From assembly GCA_964615375.1 (NCBI GenBank), contig CAZTOW010000028.1, positions 62,001 to 126,000 on the forward strand: 64,000 nucleotides of DNA, read 5' to 3'. Source of the DNA: CAZKWG01 sp964615375. Its GTDB lineage: Bacteria > Myxococcota_A > UBA796 > CAZKWG01. Below the pieces are notes generated by a model. It was not told where the DNA came from and did not search any database. It was given only the letters and a program-made list of their open reading frames with translations. Below are positions 1-8,165 of this stretch, one piece after another. The number at the start of each line of letters is the position of its first letter. The stretch's first letter is position 1. Both the position numbers and the translations under genes were made by a program.

Positions 1-890
1 TCCAGCGGGTCCGTGCCGTCCACCAGCACCTCCACGCCGTCCCCGGTGCCCCCGTCGTCCGTGTCCGCGTCGGTCGGGTCCGTGCCCGTCTCCTCGACCT
101 CCGTGCCGTCGCTGAGCCCGTCCCCGTCCGTGTCCTCATCCGCCGGATCGGTGCCGGTCTCGCTCACCTCCTCGCCGTCCGAGAGCCCGTCCCCGTCCGT
201 GTCCGGGTCGAGCGGGTCGGCGTCGTAGGTGGGCTCGTCCCCATCGGAGAGCCCGTCCCCGTCCGTGTCGCCGCTGGTGGGATCGGTGCCGTCGCCCGCC
301 TCCACGCCGTCCTCCACCCCGTCCCCGTCCGTGTCCGCGTCCTCGGGGTCCGTGCCCAGCACGTCCTCGGTCGCGTCGGTGAGCCCGTCCCCGTCCGTGT
401 CGGTCGTATCGGGCAGATCGTCGGAGCCGTCCAGCGGATCCGTGCCGTCCGTCAGCACCTCCACGCCGTCGCCCACCCCGCCGTCGTCCGTGTCCGAATC
501 GAGCGGATCGGTGGAGGTCTCATACACCTCCTCCCCGTCGGTGAGCCCGTCCCCGTCCGTGTCCGCGTCCACCGGGTCCGTGCCCGTGTCCGAGACCTCC
601 TCCCCGTCGGTGAGCCCGTCCCCGTCCGTGTCCGCGTCCACCGGGTCCGTGCCCGTGTCCGAGACCTCCTCCCCGTCGGTGAGCCCGTCCCCGTCCGTGT
701 CCGCGTCCACCGGGTCCGTGCCTGTGTCCGAGAGCTCCTCGCTGTCCGTGAGCCCGTCCTCGTCGGTGTCCTCGGCCAGCGGGTCCGTCCCCGTCTCCAG
801 CACCTCCTCGCCGTCGCTGAGCCCGTCCCCGTCGCTGTCCGCGTCCGTGGGATCGGTGCCGTAGGTGCCCGTCTCCAGCTCGTCGGTCAG
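1..890 (-). repeat. Tandem acidic-repeat coding array, 69-bp core units
   Basis: Units encode about 23 residues each (DTDGDGLTDGEE-VSDTGTDP-VDA). Units 541-609 and 610-678 are identical at the DNA level and 679-747 is a diverged third copy. Flanking units keep the protein pattern but differ more. Identical neighbours imply recent unequal exchange or gene conversion. Confidence 0.85.
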
Positions 891-2417
891 CCCGTCGTCG
901 TCGTGGTCGATGTTCACGTCTACGCTCCCCGACCAGTCGTCGGAGAAGCTGCTCGCCTCCACGCGCCAGCTCAGCTCGGCCGAGAGCGCGTAGGTCCCCG
1001 AGCCGTCCGCCTCCAGGATCACGGTGATCGAGCCCGCCTCGTCCGCCGAGAGGGTGCCCAGATCCCAGGTCACCGTGTTCGTGGCGGGGTCGTAGGAGCC
1101 GCCGCTGTCGTCGCTCACCCAGGTCACGCCGTCGGGGAGGGTCAGCACCAGCACGGCGTCCCGCCCGCGGGTCTCGCCGCTGTTCTGGTAGTCCAGCACC
1201 AGCGTGATGTCCTCGTCCACCGCCGACAGATCGCCGCTCAGGTCGATCTCCGGGCGCAGGTCGGAGTTCGCGCAGTCCGCCGTGAAGTAGGAGTTCAGGA
1301 AGACGCGGACGCCGTTGATCTCGCCGTTGGCGCTGTAGGTGCCCGAGGGGTCGTACTCGTGCCCGGCCAGCAGCGAGACCTTGCCCAGGCTGGGGTCGCC
1401 GTCCAGCCGACCGGAGGCCACCACGTAGCCGGAGGCCGAGGTCTCCTCGGCCACCACGAACTGCACGTCGCTGTTGAAGTCCCCGTCGAAGTCCGGGAGG
1501 CTGCCTCCCACCCCCGTCCAGTCTCCGTCGATCTGGAAGAGCTCGCCGTCGGGCTGGGTCAGCGTGTACGTCGCCTTCTTGCGGTCGATGTCGGCCTTGG
1601 CGATCCCGGTGGAGAGCATGTGGCCGGCGGTCGTGTTGTTCTCGATGCTCTCGCCCGCGGCGCACTCGAACAGGGAGCTCGTCGAGATGTCCTCGGCGAA
1701 CGCGCGGATCTCCCGCACGACGCCGTCCGTGTCCGTCTCGTCCCAGTGCATCGCGTTCAGGTGGCACCAGGCGGGAAGCCCCTCGTCGTCGAAGAGGTCG
1801 CCGTCTCCGGCCGTGCTCGCGCTGTCCCCGACGATCTCCTCCTCCGAGAGATTCCCCGGCGAGGCCTCCGTCCAGGTCCCGCCCACCGAGTCGGGGATCC
1901 CCGCGGTGTTGAGGTAGGCCCAGGCGATGTCCTCACGCCCGTCCTCGAAGATGGCGATGCTCGGCGCCACGTACAGCGTGCGCGAGACCTCGAGCTCCGC
2001 GCTGCCGCCGGTGACGTAGGCCACCGAGGCGTGGCCCGCCGCCTGCCAGTCCTCCAGGATCTCCAGCGCGCGCTCGGCGTCGGAGGCGTCGATCACGAAG
2101 GGGCCGCCCGCGAAGTCCCGCGCGGTCGCGGCGCTGGCGCTCTCGGAGCTCTCCCAGGTGGACAGGCTCAGGATGTCCGGGTCGCCGGTCTCCTTGCCGG
2201 ACGCGATCACCCAGTGGACCTCGATGGTCTCCTGGAGCAGCGCGTAGACGTAGCCGTAGGCCTCCAGGATGCCCTCGTCCTGGAGCTCCTGGTCCATCGG
2301 CACCACGAGGCTCCCCGCCTCGAAGGTGCGCAGATCGCCCGCGAGCGCCGGCGCGCCGTGGACGGTGAGCAGCAGGAAGAGGGCGGCGCGGCGCGACGCC
2401 CGGGGCTTCTGGACCAT
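1..2417 (-). CDS. Secreted Ca-repeat (thrombospondin type 3-like) surface protein, 3' end beyond window
   Basis: The frame is open from ATG 2417 to the left edge, so at least 805 residues are encoded and the C-terminus is missing. It starts with a basic, hydrophobic signal peptide ending near APALA. A unique region follows (about residues 30-430). Next is a DUF11-like beta domain (LDYQNSGETRGRDAVLVLTL). Then a long array of acidic repeats of the form DTDGDGLTDGEE..TGTDP covers roughly the last 300 visible residues. Such repeats are known to bind calcium in thrombospondin-3-type proteins. AGGAG at 2422-2426 supports the start. An extracellular, Ca-stabilised stalk or adhesin is inferred. The sorting tail that would show surface anchoring is not in the window. 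Confidence 0.85.
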   Translation of the reverse strand, partial: MVQKPRASRRAALFLLLTVHGAPALAGDLRTFEAGSLVVPMDQELQDEGILEAYGYVYALLQETIEVHWVIASGKETGDPDILSLSTWESSESASAATARDFAGGPFVIDASDAERALEILEDWQAAGHASVAYVTGGSAELEVSRTLYVAPSIAIFEDGREDIAWAYLNTAGIPDSVGGTWTEASPGNLSEEEIVGDSASTAGDGDLFDDEGLPAWCHLNAMHWDETDTDGVVREIRAFAEDISTSSLFECAAGESIENNTTAGHMLSTGIAKADIDRKKATYTLTQPDGELFQIDGDWTGVGGSLPDFDGDFNSDVQFVVAEETSASGYVVASGRLDGDPSLGKVSLLAGHEYDPSGTYSANGEINGVRVFLNSYFTADCANSDLRPEIDLSGDLSAVDEDITLVLDYQNSGETRGRDAVLVLTLPDGVTWVSDDSGGSYDPATNTVTWDLGTLSADEAGSITVILEADGSGTYALSAELSWRVEASSFSDDWSGSVDVNIDHDDDGLTDELETGTYGTDPTDADSDGDGLSDGEEVLETGTDPLAEDTDEDGLTDSEELSDTGTDPVDADTDGDGLTDGEEVSDTGTDPVDADTDGDGLTDGEEVSDTGTDPVDADTDGDGLTDGEEVYETSTDPLDSDTDDGGVGDGVEVLTDGTDPLDGSDDLPDTTDTDGDGLTDATEDVLGTDPEDADTDGDGVEDGVEAGDGTDPTSGDTDGDGLSDGDEPTYDADPLDPDTDGDGLSDGEEVSETGTDPADEDTDGDGLSDGTEVEETGTDPTDADTDDGGTGDGVEVLVDGTDPL

Positions 2418-2462
2418 GAGAGCTCCTGCGCGCTCAGCCGACCCTGCGCAGAGCACACACCT

Positions 2463-2492
2463 GCTATACGGGCGGGCCACGCCGTCCGTGAC
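2463..2492 (-). promoter_or_regulatory. Possible promoter of the Ca-repeat protein
   Basis: The minus strand reads GTCACG, 18 bp, TATAGC, placing a start of transcription about 40 nt before ATG 2417. The -10 is good and the -35 weak. Confidence 0.25.
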
Positions 2493-2498
2493 AGATGC

Positions 2499-4442
2499 TC
2501 AGCGCGCCGCCTCCCGCTCCAGCCTCCGCAGCGCCTCCTCCAGACGCTGGTCGCCCGGACCCCAGCCGGTCCAGCTCTCCACCACGCGGTGCTCGGCGTC
2601 CAGCACGTAGGTCGCCGGGATCCCGCCGCCGCCGGTGGCCTCGAGCGCCGCCTCGCCGCCCCAGACCGGCCGGAAGCCGGCGTCTACCTTCTCGAAGTAG
2701 CGCGTCGCCGTCTCCAGCTCGCGGTCCACGGAGACCACCAGGAAGGTGAGCTCCGGGTTGGCCCGCGCCGCGGCGTCGAGGCCAGGCAGCCCCTGCACGC
2801 AGGGCCCGCACCAGGTCGCCCAGAGGTCCACCACCAGCGGCCCGGGGATGGAGGAGAGCTTCACCGGCTGCCCGTCCACGGTCAGGTCCAGGTCGGGGAA
2901 GGGCTCACGGGCGGCCTCAGCGGGCGAGGACAGCTCGGACCAGTCGGTGGAGAGCCAGCCGACCAGACCCATCGGGTGCCAGAGCCCCTGCTCGGGCCAG
3001 AGCTGCTCCAGGCGGGCCATGGCCTCGGGGCGGAGCGCGGGCCAGCCCGGGTCCCCGGCGAGCGCCAGGCTCAGGTGCCAGAAGACGTCGCGGCGATCGT
3101 CCGCGTCCTCCAGCTCCTCGGCGAGCCCCAGCAGCAGGTGGGCCTCCTCGGACTCCTCGAGCAGCAGCGAGCGCTCGGCGTCCTCGGCCGCCCGCTCCAG
3201 CCGGCCGCGCGCGTAGAGCACGGCGGATCGCGCGCGCAGGGCCTCGGCCAGGTCCGCGCGCTCCTCGACGGCCCGCCCGGAGCCGTAGCGAGGATCGACG
3301 TCCGAGTCCTCCAGGTATTCGACCGCGATGGTGGTGGCCCGGGTCGCGCGCCACAGCTGCCTCCCCTGACGCGCCGCCTCCCGCCCGTAGACGAGGTTCC
3401 CGGACACGGTGGGATCGAGCACATAGACCCGCCGCAGGGCGTCCAGCGCCTCCTCCTCGCGGCCGAGCTCCAGGAGCAGGGAGGCCCGGTCCCGCCCCCA
3501 GGCCAGCGCCTCCCACTCGTCCTCGGGCTCCACCTCCCCCAGCGCGGCCAGCCGGGCGGCCGGGTCACCCAGCACGGGCGGGGTGGGCTCGGGCTTCTCC
3601 GTGGCCTCGCGCCGGATCGTCGGGAACCAGGCGCGCTCGGGGTCCAGGGTCTTCAGCCGCGCCAGCGCGGCCTCCGCCTCGTCGAGGCGATCGGCGGACC
3701 GGAAGACGCTCAGGGCCGCGTCCACCATCGCGGGCTGGTCCGAGCTCGCCAGGCGCCCGGCCGCCTCCAGGGCCAGTCCGCGGGCCCGCTCCAGCCCGGG
3801 ACCCTGCCGGGACTCCACCCACAGGCGAAGCTCGCTGGCGCGCCAGGGCTCGATCTCCAGCAGCGCGGCGACGCGCTCGGCGTCCTCCTCGCTGATCTCG
3901 TCGTCCTCCAGAGCCTGGCGGACCGCATAGAGGCGAGCCCTCTGCGTGGCGGGGGCCAGCGCCGCGAGGGCCTGCCGCTCAGCGCCGTCGTCGCGACCGC
4001 AGCGCTCCAGCACAAGGGCCCGGCGGTACAGGATCATCGCCCGGATCTCCGCGTCCTCGGCCTCAGGTCGCATCAGCGCCAGCACCTCGTCACACCAGGG
4101 GCCGGGGCGTCGGGGCATCCCGCCGGAGTCCTTCTCCCCCGCGCGCAGCAGCGCGAGGGCCAGGGCGAGCTCCAGGGCGCGGGCGTCGTCGCCGGGGCTC
4201 TGGGCCAGCCAGGCCCGGTAGGTCTGCTCCAGGGCCACCTTCGCCCGCGGGGGCGCCGAGCGCTGGAGGTAGAGCCAGGTGAGGTGGAGCCGCGGGTCCG
4301 AGGGGTCAGCCTCCAACAGGCGCGCGGCCTCCGAGCGGGCCTCATCCCCCCGGCCGGTGCCGGAGAGGTAGTAGAGCTGCTCGATCTGCTCGGGCGTAGC
4401 GGCCAGGACGGGGAGGCTCAACAGGGCGGGCAACAGGGGCAT
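2499..4442 (-). CDS. TPR-rich protein with C-terminal TlpA/thioredoxin-like domain
   Basis: 647 aa. A short N-terminal hydrophobic segment (MPLLPALLSLPVLA) indicates export. Residues about 20-500 are Ala/Glu/Leu-rich helical pairs of TPR type. From about 515 comes a TlpA/AhpC-like fold: VDLWATWCGPC with the redox pair at residues 545 and 548, then the cis-Pro region GIPATYVLD. TlpA-family proteins reduce or exchange disulfides outside the cytoplasm. It lies 41 nt downstream of argH on the same strand, so it may be co-transcribed, but no link to arginine synthesis is visible. The exact substrate is unknown. Confidence 0.8.
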   Translation of the reverse strand: MPLLPALLSLPVLAATPEQIEQLYYLSGTGRGDEARSEAARLLEADPSDPRLHLTWLYLQRSAPPRAKVALEQTYRAWLAQSPGDDARALELALALALLRAGEKDSGGMPRRPGPWCDEVLALMRPEAEDAEIRAMILYRRALVLERCGRDDGAERQALAALAPATQRARLYAVRQALEDDEISEEDAERVAALLEIEPWRASELRLWVESRQGPGLERARGLALEAAGRLASSDQPAMVDAALSVFRSADRLDEAEAALARLKTLDPERAWFPTIRREATEKPEPTPPVLGDPAARLAALGEVEPEDEWEALAWGRDRASLLLELGREEEALDALRRVYVLDPTVSGNLVYGREAARQGRQLWRATRATTIAVEYLEDSDVDPRYGSGRAVEERADLAEALRARSAVLYARGRLERAAEDAERSLLLEESEEAHLLLGLAEELEDADDRRDVFWHLSLALAGDPGWPALRPEAMARLEQLWPEQGLWHPMGLVGWLSTDWSELSSPAEAAREPFPDLDLTVDGQPVKLSSIPGPLVVDLWATWCGPCVQGLPGLDAAARANPELTFLVVSVDRELETATRYFEKVDAGFRPVWGGEAALEATGGGGIPATYVLDAEHRVVESWTGWGPGDQRLEEALRRLEREAAR

Positions 4443-4483
4443 GCGGACCTCGCGGCCCGGATTCTAAGCGCTGTAGCCAGACC

Positions 4484-5839
4484 CTACAAGCCCGCCCGCA
4501 GGAGCCCCACCTGCCGAAGCACCTCGCTCCAGGCCGTGCCGCCGCGCGAGCGCCGACGCTCCACCGCCGCCTCCGGCTCCAGCCAGGCCCGCGCGTCCGG
4601 GCCCAGCGCCGGGTGCGCCGCGGCCAGGGTCTCGTCGTCCAGGGCGTCCAGGCCCACGCCGCGCTCCTCGCAGAGCCGCACGATCTGGCCCACCACGCGG
4701 TGCGCCTCGCGGAAGGGCACGCCGGCCTGGGCCAGGAAGTCCGCCAGCTCCGTCGCCAGCAGCGGATCGCCCCGAAGATCGGGGATCCGCTTGAGCGTGA
4801 GCGAGGCGACGCAACCCGTGGTCACCCGCACGCAGGCCAGGGTGGTCATCACCGCGTCGAAGAGCGGGGGCCGGTCCTCCTGGAGATCCCGGTTGTAGGC
4901 CAGCGGCAGGCCCTTGACCAGGGTGAGCAGGGCCGTGAGATCCCCCAGCACCCGCCCCGTCTTGCCGCGCACCAGCTCGGCGGCGTCAGGGTTGCGCTTC
5001 TGGGGCATGATGGACGAGCCCGTGCTCCAGGCGTCCGAGAGGCGATAGAGCCCGACCTCCGCCGAGGATCCGATGACCAGCTCCTCGGCGATCCGCGAGA
5101 GGTGGGTCATCACGATGGCGCAGCAGGAGACCGCCTCGATGAGGTGATCCCGCGCCGAGACCGCGTCCATCGCGTTCTCCACCAGGCGGGGGAAGCCCAG
5201 CAGCTCCGCCGAGCGCGCCCGGTCGATGGGGTGCGGGGTGCCGGCCAGGGCCGCGGCGCCCAGCGGGCAGCGGTCCACGCGGTCGAGCGCGCCGGCCAGG
5301 CGCTCGCGGTCGCGGGAGAGGGCCCAGGCGTGCGCGAGCCAGACGTGGCCGAGCCAGACCGGCTGCGCGCGCTGCAGGTGGGTGTAGCCGGGCACGAGGG
5401 TGCGCCCGTCCCGCTCCACGCGGTCCAGGAAGGCGGCGATGAGGTCCTTCAGCGCGCCGTCCAGCAGGCGCAGGCGGGCGCGCAGCCACAGGCGGACGTC
5501 GGTGGCGACCTGATCGTTGCGGCTGCGGGCCGTGTGCAGCTTGCCGGCGACGGCCCCGATGCGCTCGGTCAGCCGGCCCTCGACGGCCATGTGGATGTCC
5601 TCGGCCTCGGGCCCGGGGCGCCAGCCGCCCGCGAGGTCCTCGGCCACGAGGCGCAGGCCGGCGACGATGGCCTCCGCCTCGGACCCGGCGATGATCCCGG
5701 TCTCGCCGAGCATGGTGGCGTGGGCCACGCTGCCGGCGATGTCCTCCTCCCACATCTGGAGGTCGGTGCCCAGGCTCTCGGAGAACGCGAACATCTCCGC
5801 GGCGGGGCCGCCCTCGAAGCGGCCGTCCCAGAGCGCCAT
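4484..5839 (-). CDS. argH: Argininosuccinate lyase
   Basis: 451 aa, normal family length. Catalyses argininosuccinate to arginine plus fumarate, the last step of arginine synthesis, in the cytoplasm. Family signature GSSIMPQKRNPD is at residues 274-285. SRND (106-109) and THLQRAQP (153-160) complete the active-site regions. ATG 5839 overlaps the argG stop by one base (TGATG), so the two are translationally coupled. Confidence 0.97.
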   Translation of the reverse strand: MALWDGRFEGGPAAEMFAFSESLGTDLQMWEEDIAGSVAHATMLGETGIIAGSEAEAIVAGLRLVAEDLAGGWRPGPEAEDIHMAVEGRLTERIGAVAGKLHTARSRNDQVATDVRLWLRARLRLLDGALKDLIAAFLDRVERDGRTLVPGYTHLQRAQPVWLGHVWLAHAWALSRDRERLAGALDRVDRCPLGAAALAGTPHPIDRARSAELLGFPRLVENAMDAVSARDHLIEAVSCCAIVMTHLSRIAEELVIGSSAEVGLYRLSDAWSTGSSIMPQKRNPDAAELVRGKTGRVLGDLTALLTLVKGLPLAYNRDLQEDRPPLFDAVMTTLACVRVTTGCVASLTLKRIPDLRGDPLLATELADFLAQAGVPFREAHRVVGQIVRLCEERGVGLDALDDETLAAAHPALGPDARAWLEPEAAVERRRSRGGTAWSEVLRQVGLLRAGL

Positions 5840-7131
5840 CAGCGCGCTCCGCCCTTCTTCGCCTTCTTCTCGGCCCGCTCCTGGCCTCCGCTGGCCCCGG
5901 TCAGCGCGCGCTCCTCCGCCCGACGCCGCACCGCCGCCACCGTGCGGTAGGGCAGCGTGTAGAGGTCGAGGAAGCCGTGCGCCGAGCGCGGATCGAAGGT
6001 GTCGCCCTCAGAGTAGGTGGCGAGCCCCTTGTCGTAGAGCGAGTACGGGGAGCGCCGGGCGGTGATGCGGGCGAGGCCGGCGGAGACGCGGATGCGCACG
6101 TCGCCGGAGACCGGCTTCTGGCTCTCGGCGACGAAGGCGTCCAGGCAGGCGCGCAGCGGCCCGAACCAGGAGCCGTTGTAGATGATGTTGGCGTAGTCCT
6201 GGGACAGCTTGCGCCCGTAGTGGAAGGTGTCGCGGTCCAGCGCGATGCGCTCCAGCTCGGTGTGCGCCATGTGGATGAGCGTGGCGGCGGGGGCCTCGTA
6301 GACCTCGCGCGACTTGAGCCCGACGACCCGGTTCTCCACCATGTCGATGCGGCCCACGCCGAACTGCCCGGCCAGATCGTTCAGGAAGGAGATGAGCGCC
6401 ACGCCGCCCATGGGCCGCCCGTCGATGGCGACGGGGATGCCCTGCTCAAACGTGAGCATGATCTCCACCGAGCCCTTGGGGGCGTGGCTCGGGTCCTTGG
6501 TCATCATCCAGGCGTCATCCGGCGGCTCGGCCCAGAGATCCTCCATCTCCCCGCACTCGATCGCGCAGCCCCAGAGGTTGCGGTCGATGGAGTAGGGGCG
6601 CTCGCGGGTCACGGGCACCGGGATGCCGCGGGCGACGGCGTAGTCCACCTCCATCTCGCGGGTGGTGAGCTCCCACTCGCGCAGGGGGGCGACGATGTGC
6701 AGGTCCGGCGCGAGCGCGCGGATCGTGACCTCGAAGCGCACCTGGTCGTTGCCCTTGCCCGTGCAGCCGTGGGCCACGGCGTCGGCCCCGGTCTCGCGGG
6801 CGACCTCGACCAGGCGCTGGGCCAGCAGGGGGCGGCCGAGGGCGGTGTGCAGGGGGTACAGGCCCTCGTAGAGCGCGCTGGCGCGGACGGCGCGCCAGAT
6901 GAACTCTTCGGTGAAGCGCTGGCGCAGATCGTCCACCACGGCCAGGGTGGCGCCCGTGTTCAGCGCCTTGGCCCGGATGGCCGGCAGGTCCTCACCCTGG
7001 CCGAGATCGCCCGTGTACGTCACGATCTCCGCGCCGTACTTCTCCTTGAGCCAGGGGATCATCACGCTCGTGTCGAGCCCGCCCGAGTACGCGCACACGA
7101 TCTTCTTGAAATGCCGGTCCATCCTGCCCAT
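5839..7131 (-). CDS. argG: Argininosuccinate synthase
   Basis: 430 aa. Joins citrulline and aspartate with ATP to make argininosuccinate. The ATP-binding SGGLDTS motif is at residues 16-22, and GCTGKGNDQVRFE and EPPDDAWMMTKDPSHAP follow as in the family. The C-terminus has an extra Lys/Ala-rich tail (ERAEKKAKKGGAR). The start could be the first Met or the one three codons later (7122). Neither has an ideal ribosome site. It lies 64 nt after argR in the same direction and is coupled to argH. Confidence 0.97.
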   Translation of the reverse strand: MGRMDRHFKKIVCAYSGGLDTSVMIPWLKEKYGAEIVTYTGDLGQGEDLPAIRAKALNTGATLAVVDDLRQRFTEEFIWRAVRASALYEGLYPLHTALGRPLLAQRLVEVARETGADAVAHGCTGKGNDQVRFEVTIRALAPDLHIVAPLREWELTTREMEVDYAVARGIPVPVTRERPYSIDRNLWGCAIECGEMEDLWAEPPDDAWMMTKDPSHAPKGSVEIMLTFEQGIPVAIDGRPMGGVALISFLNDLAGQFGVGRIDMVENRVVGLKSREVYEAPAATLIHMAHTELERIALDRDTFHYGRKLSQDYANIIYNGSWFGPLRACLDAFVAESQKPVSGDVRIRVSAGLARITARRSPYSLYDKGLATYSEGDTFDPRSAHGFLDLYTLPYRTVAAVRRRAEERALTGASGGQERAEKKAKKGGAR

Positions 7132-7195
7132 CCCCGCGAGGGTTCCGCCTCGTCCGCGCAGAGCTCACCCCAGCCTGGGGCGAGCGCGCGCCCCC

Positions 7196-7660
7196 TTAAG
7201 GCGATCCGTCCTCGCCGTCCATGAGGGCGCGGATGCTCTCGGCCAGGGCCTCGGTGCGGTCCAGGGCCGTGGGCGCGACGAAGACCGTATCGTCGCCCGC
7301 CACCGTCCCCAGGATGTCGGGGTTCTTCCAGGAGTCCAGGAAGCCGGCCACGCCCTCGGCCCGGCCGGTGAGCGTGCGCACGACCACCAGCGCGCCGTTG
7401 TGCCGCACGCTCTGGATCTCCATGCTCACCACCTGGCGCAGGGCCTGGTGGTAGCGGTTGCGCGGGTCCAGGCGGTAGCGCGGGCCGTTGGGGCCCTGCT
7501 CGCGCACCACGCCCAGGTCGCGCAGGTCGCGCGAGAGCGTGGCCTGGGTGCAGGCGACCCCCTGGGCCTCGAGCAGCTCGGCCAGCTCGTCCTGGCTGCC
7601 GATCTCGCGCTCGACGAGCAGCCTGCGGACGAGGGCGCGCCGGTGTTCCCGATCAGACAT
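7196..7660 (-). CDS. argR: Arginine repressor ArgR
   Basis: 154 aa, standard length. The N-terminal winged helix (residues about 1-70, CTQATLSRDLRDLGV) binds DNA. The C-terminal domain carries the oligomerisation and arginine-binding core, including GTVAGDDTVFV. In the family it is an arginine-dependent hexameric repressor of arg genes. It sits directly upstream of argG-argH and 7 nt downstream of a small HTH gene, so the cluster probably controls itself. Confidence 0.93.
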   Translation of the reverse strand: MSDREHRRALVRRLLVEREIGSQDELAELLEAQGVACTQATLSRDLRDLGVVREQGPNGPRYRLDPRNRYHQALRQVVSMEIQSVRHNGALVVVRTLTGRAEGVAGFLDSWKNPDILGTVAGDDTVFVAPTALDRTEALAESIRALMDGEDGSP

Positions 7661-7666
7661 CCTCGC

Positions 7667-7921
7667 TCAGACCGCGACGGGGCGGCGCTCGCGCAGGATG
7701 CGGTCGACCTCGGGGTAGACCCGGTAGTGGGTGATGACCTCGCCGAAGGTGTTCTTCCACTGGCGGACGCGCTCGCGGCTCACGCCGAACTCGTCGGCGA
7801 TGACCTGACCGCTCTCGCCGGCGGCGAGGGCCTCCAGCAGGCGGCGGAAGCGCGTGCGCCCGTATGTCTTGATGAAGTTGCGGGCGACCCGCTCCCGGCT
7901 CCTGGGCGATGCGACGGCCAT
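7667..7921 (-). CDS. Small helix-turn-helix protein heading the arg operon
   Basis: 84 aa. Residues about 28-62 (LLEALAAGESGQVIADEFGVSRERVRQWKN) form a clear helix-turn-helix of the sigma-region-4/resolvase type. Nothing else is recognisable. It is the first gene of the leftward arg cluster and ends 7 nt before argR. A likely role is a DNA-binding regulator of its own divergent promoter region, which has repeated TTGAC half-sites (8019-8042). That role is inference. No family name can be given. Confidence 0.7.
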   Translation of the reverse strand: MAVASPRSRERVARNFIKTYGRTRFRRLLEALAAGESGQVIADEFGVSRERVRQWKNTFGEVITHYRVYPEVDRILRERRPVAV

Positions 7922-8001
7922 CCGAGACCTCTCGAAAAGGAAGATTGAACGAGCCGGTGATCCGGCGGCGAACGTGGGGGGGACCTCTGTGGCCCACGCT
8001 C

Positions 8002-8042
8002 AACATGACACTAATCGGTTGACGTGTCAATCAGCCCGTCAA
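8002..8042 (-). promoter_or_regulatory. Promoter/operator of the HTH-argR-argG-argH cluster
   Basis: The minus strand reads TTGACA (8030-8025), 17 bp, CATGTT (8007-8002). The -35 lies inside a perfect inverted repeat TTGAC-GT-GTCAA (8019-8030). A third TTGAC half-site lies 12 bp upstream (8042-8038). Overlap of the -35 with the palindrome suits repression. Confidence 0.5.
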
Positions 8043-8165
8043 CACGCGGAGAGTCACAGGCCATTTTCTGTCCGCTTTGCTCCAAAGTGGAGCCCTCCCG
8101 CCCGTGCTCCCGCGCGCGATCTCCCGGCCCCAGGCGAGCCGGCCGCGGCGGGATATGTGGCCCGG

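Noticed and set aside
13..864. Plus-strand open frames rich in Ser/Pro over the left edge
   Set aside because: They mirror the acidic Ca-repeat codons of the minus strand. The minus frame gives a signal peptide, known domains and continuous sense to 2417.
1..890. CRISPR-like regular repetition
   Set aside because: Repeats are contiguous coding units with no spacers, and variation follows codon positions.
903..4898. A very long plus-strand frame across several minus genes
   Set aside because: High GC leaves long stop-free antisense frames. Its translation has no domain, while the opposite strand gives TlpA, ArgH and others.
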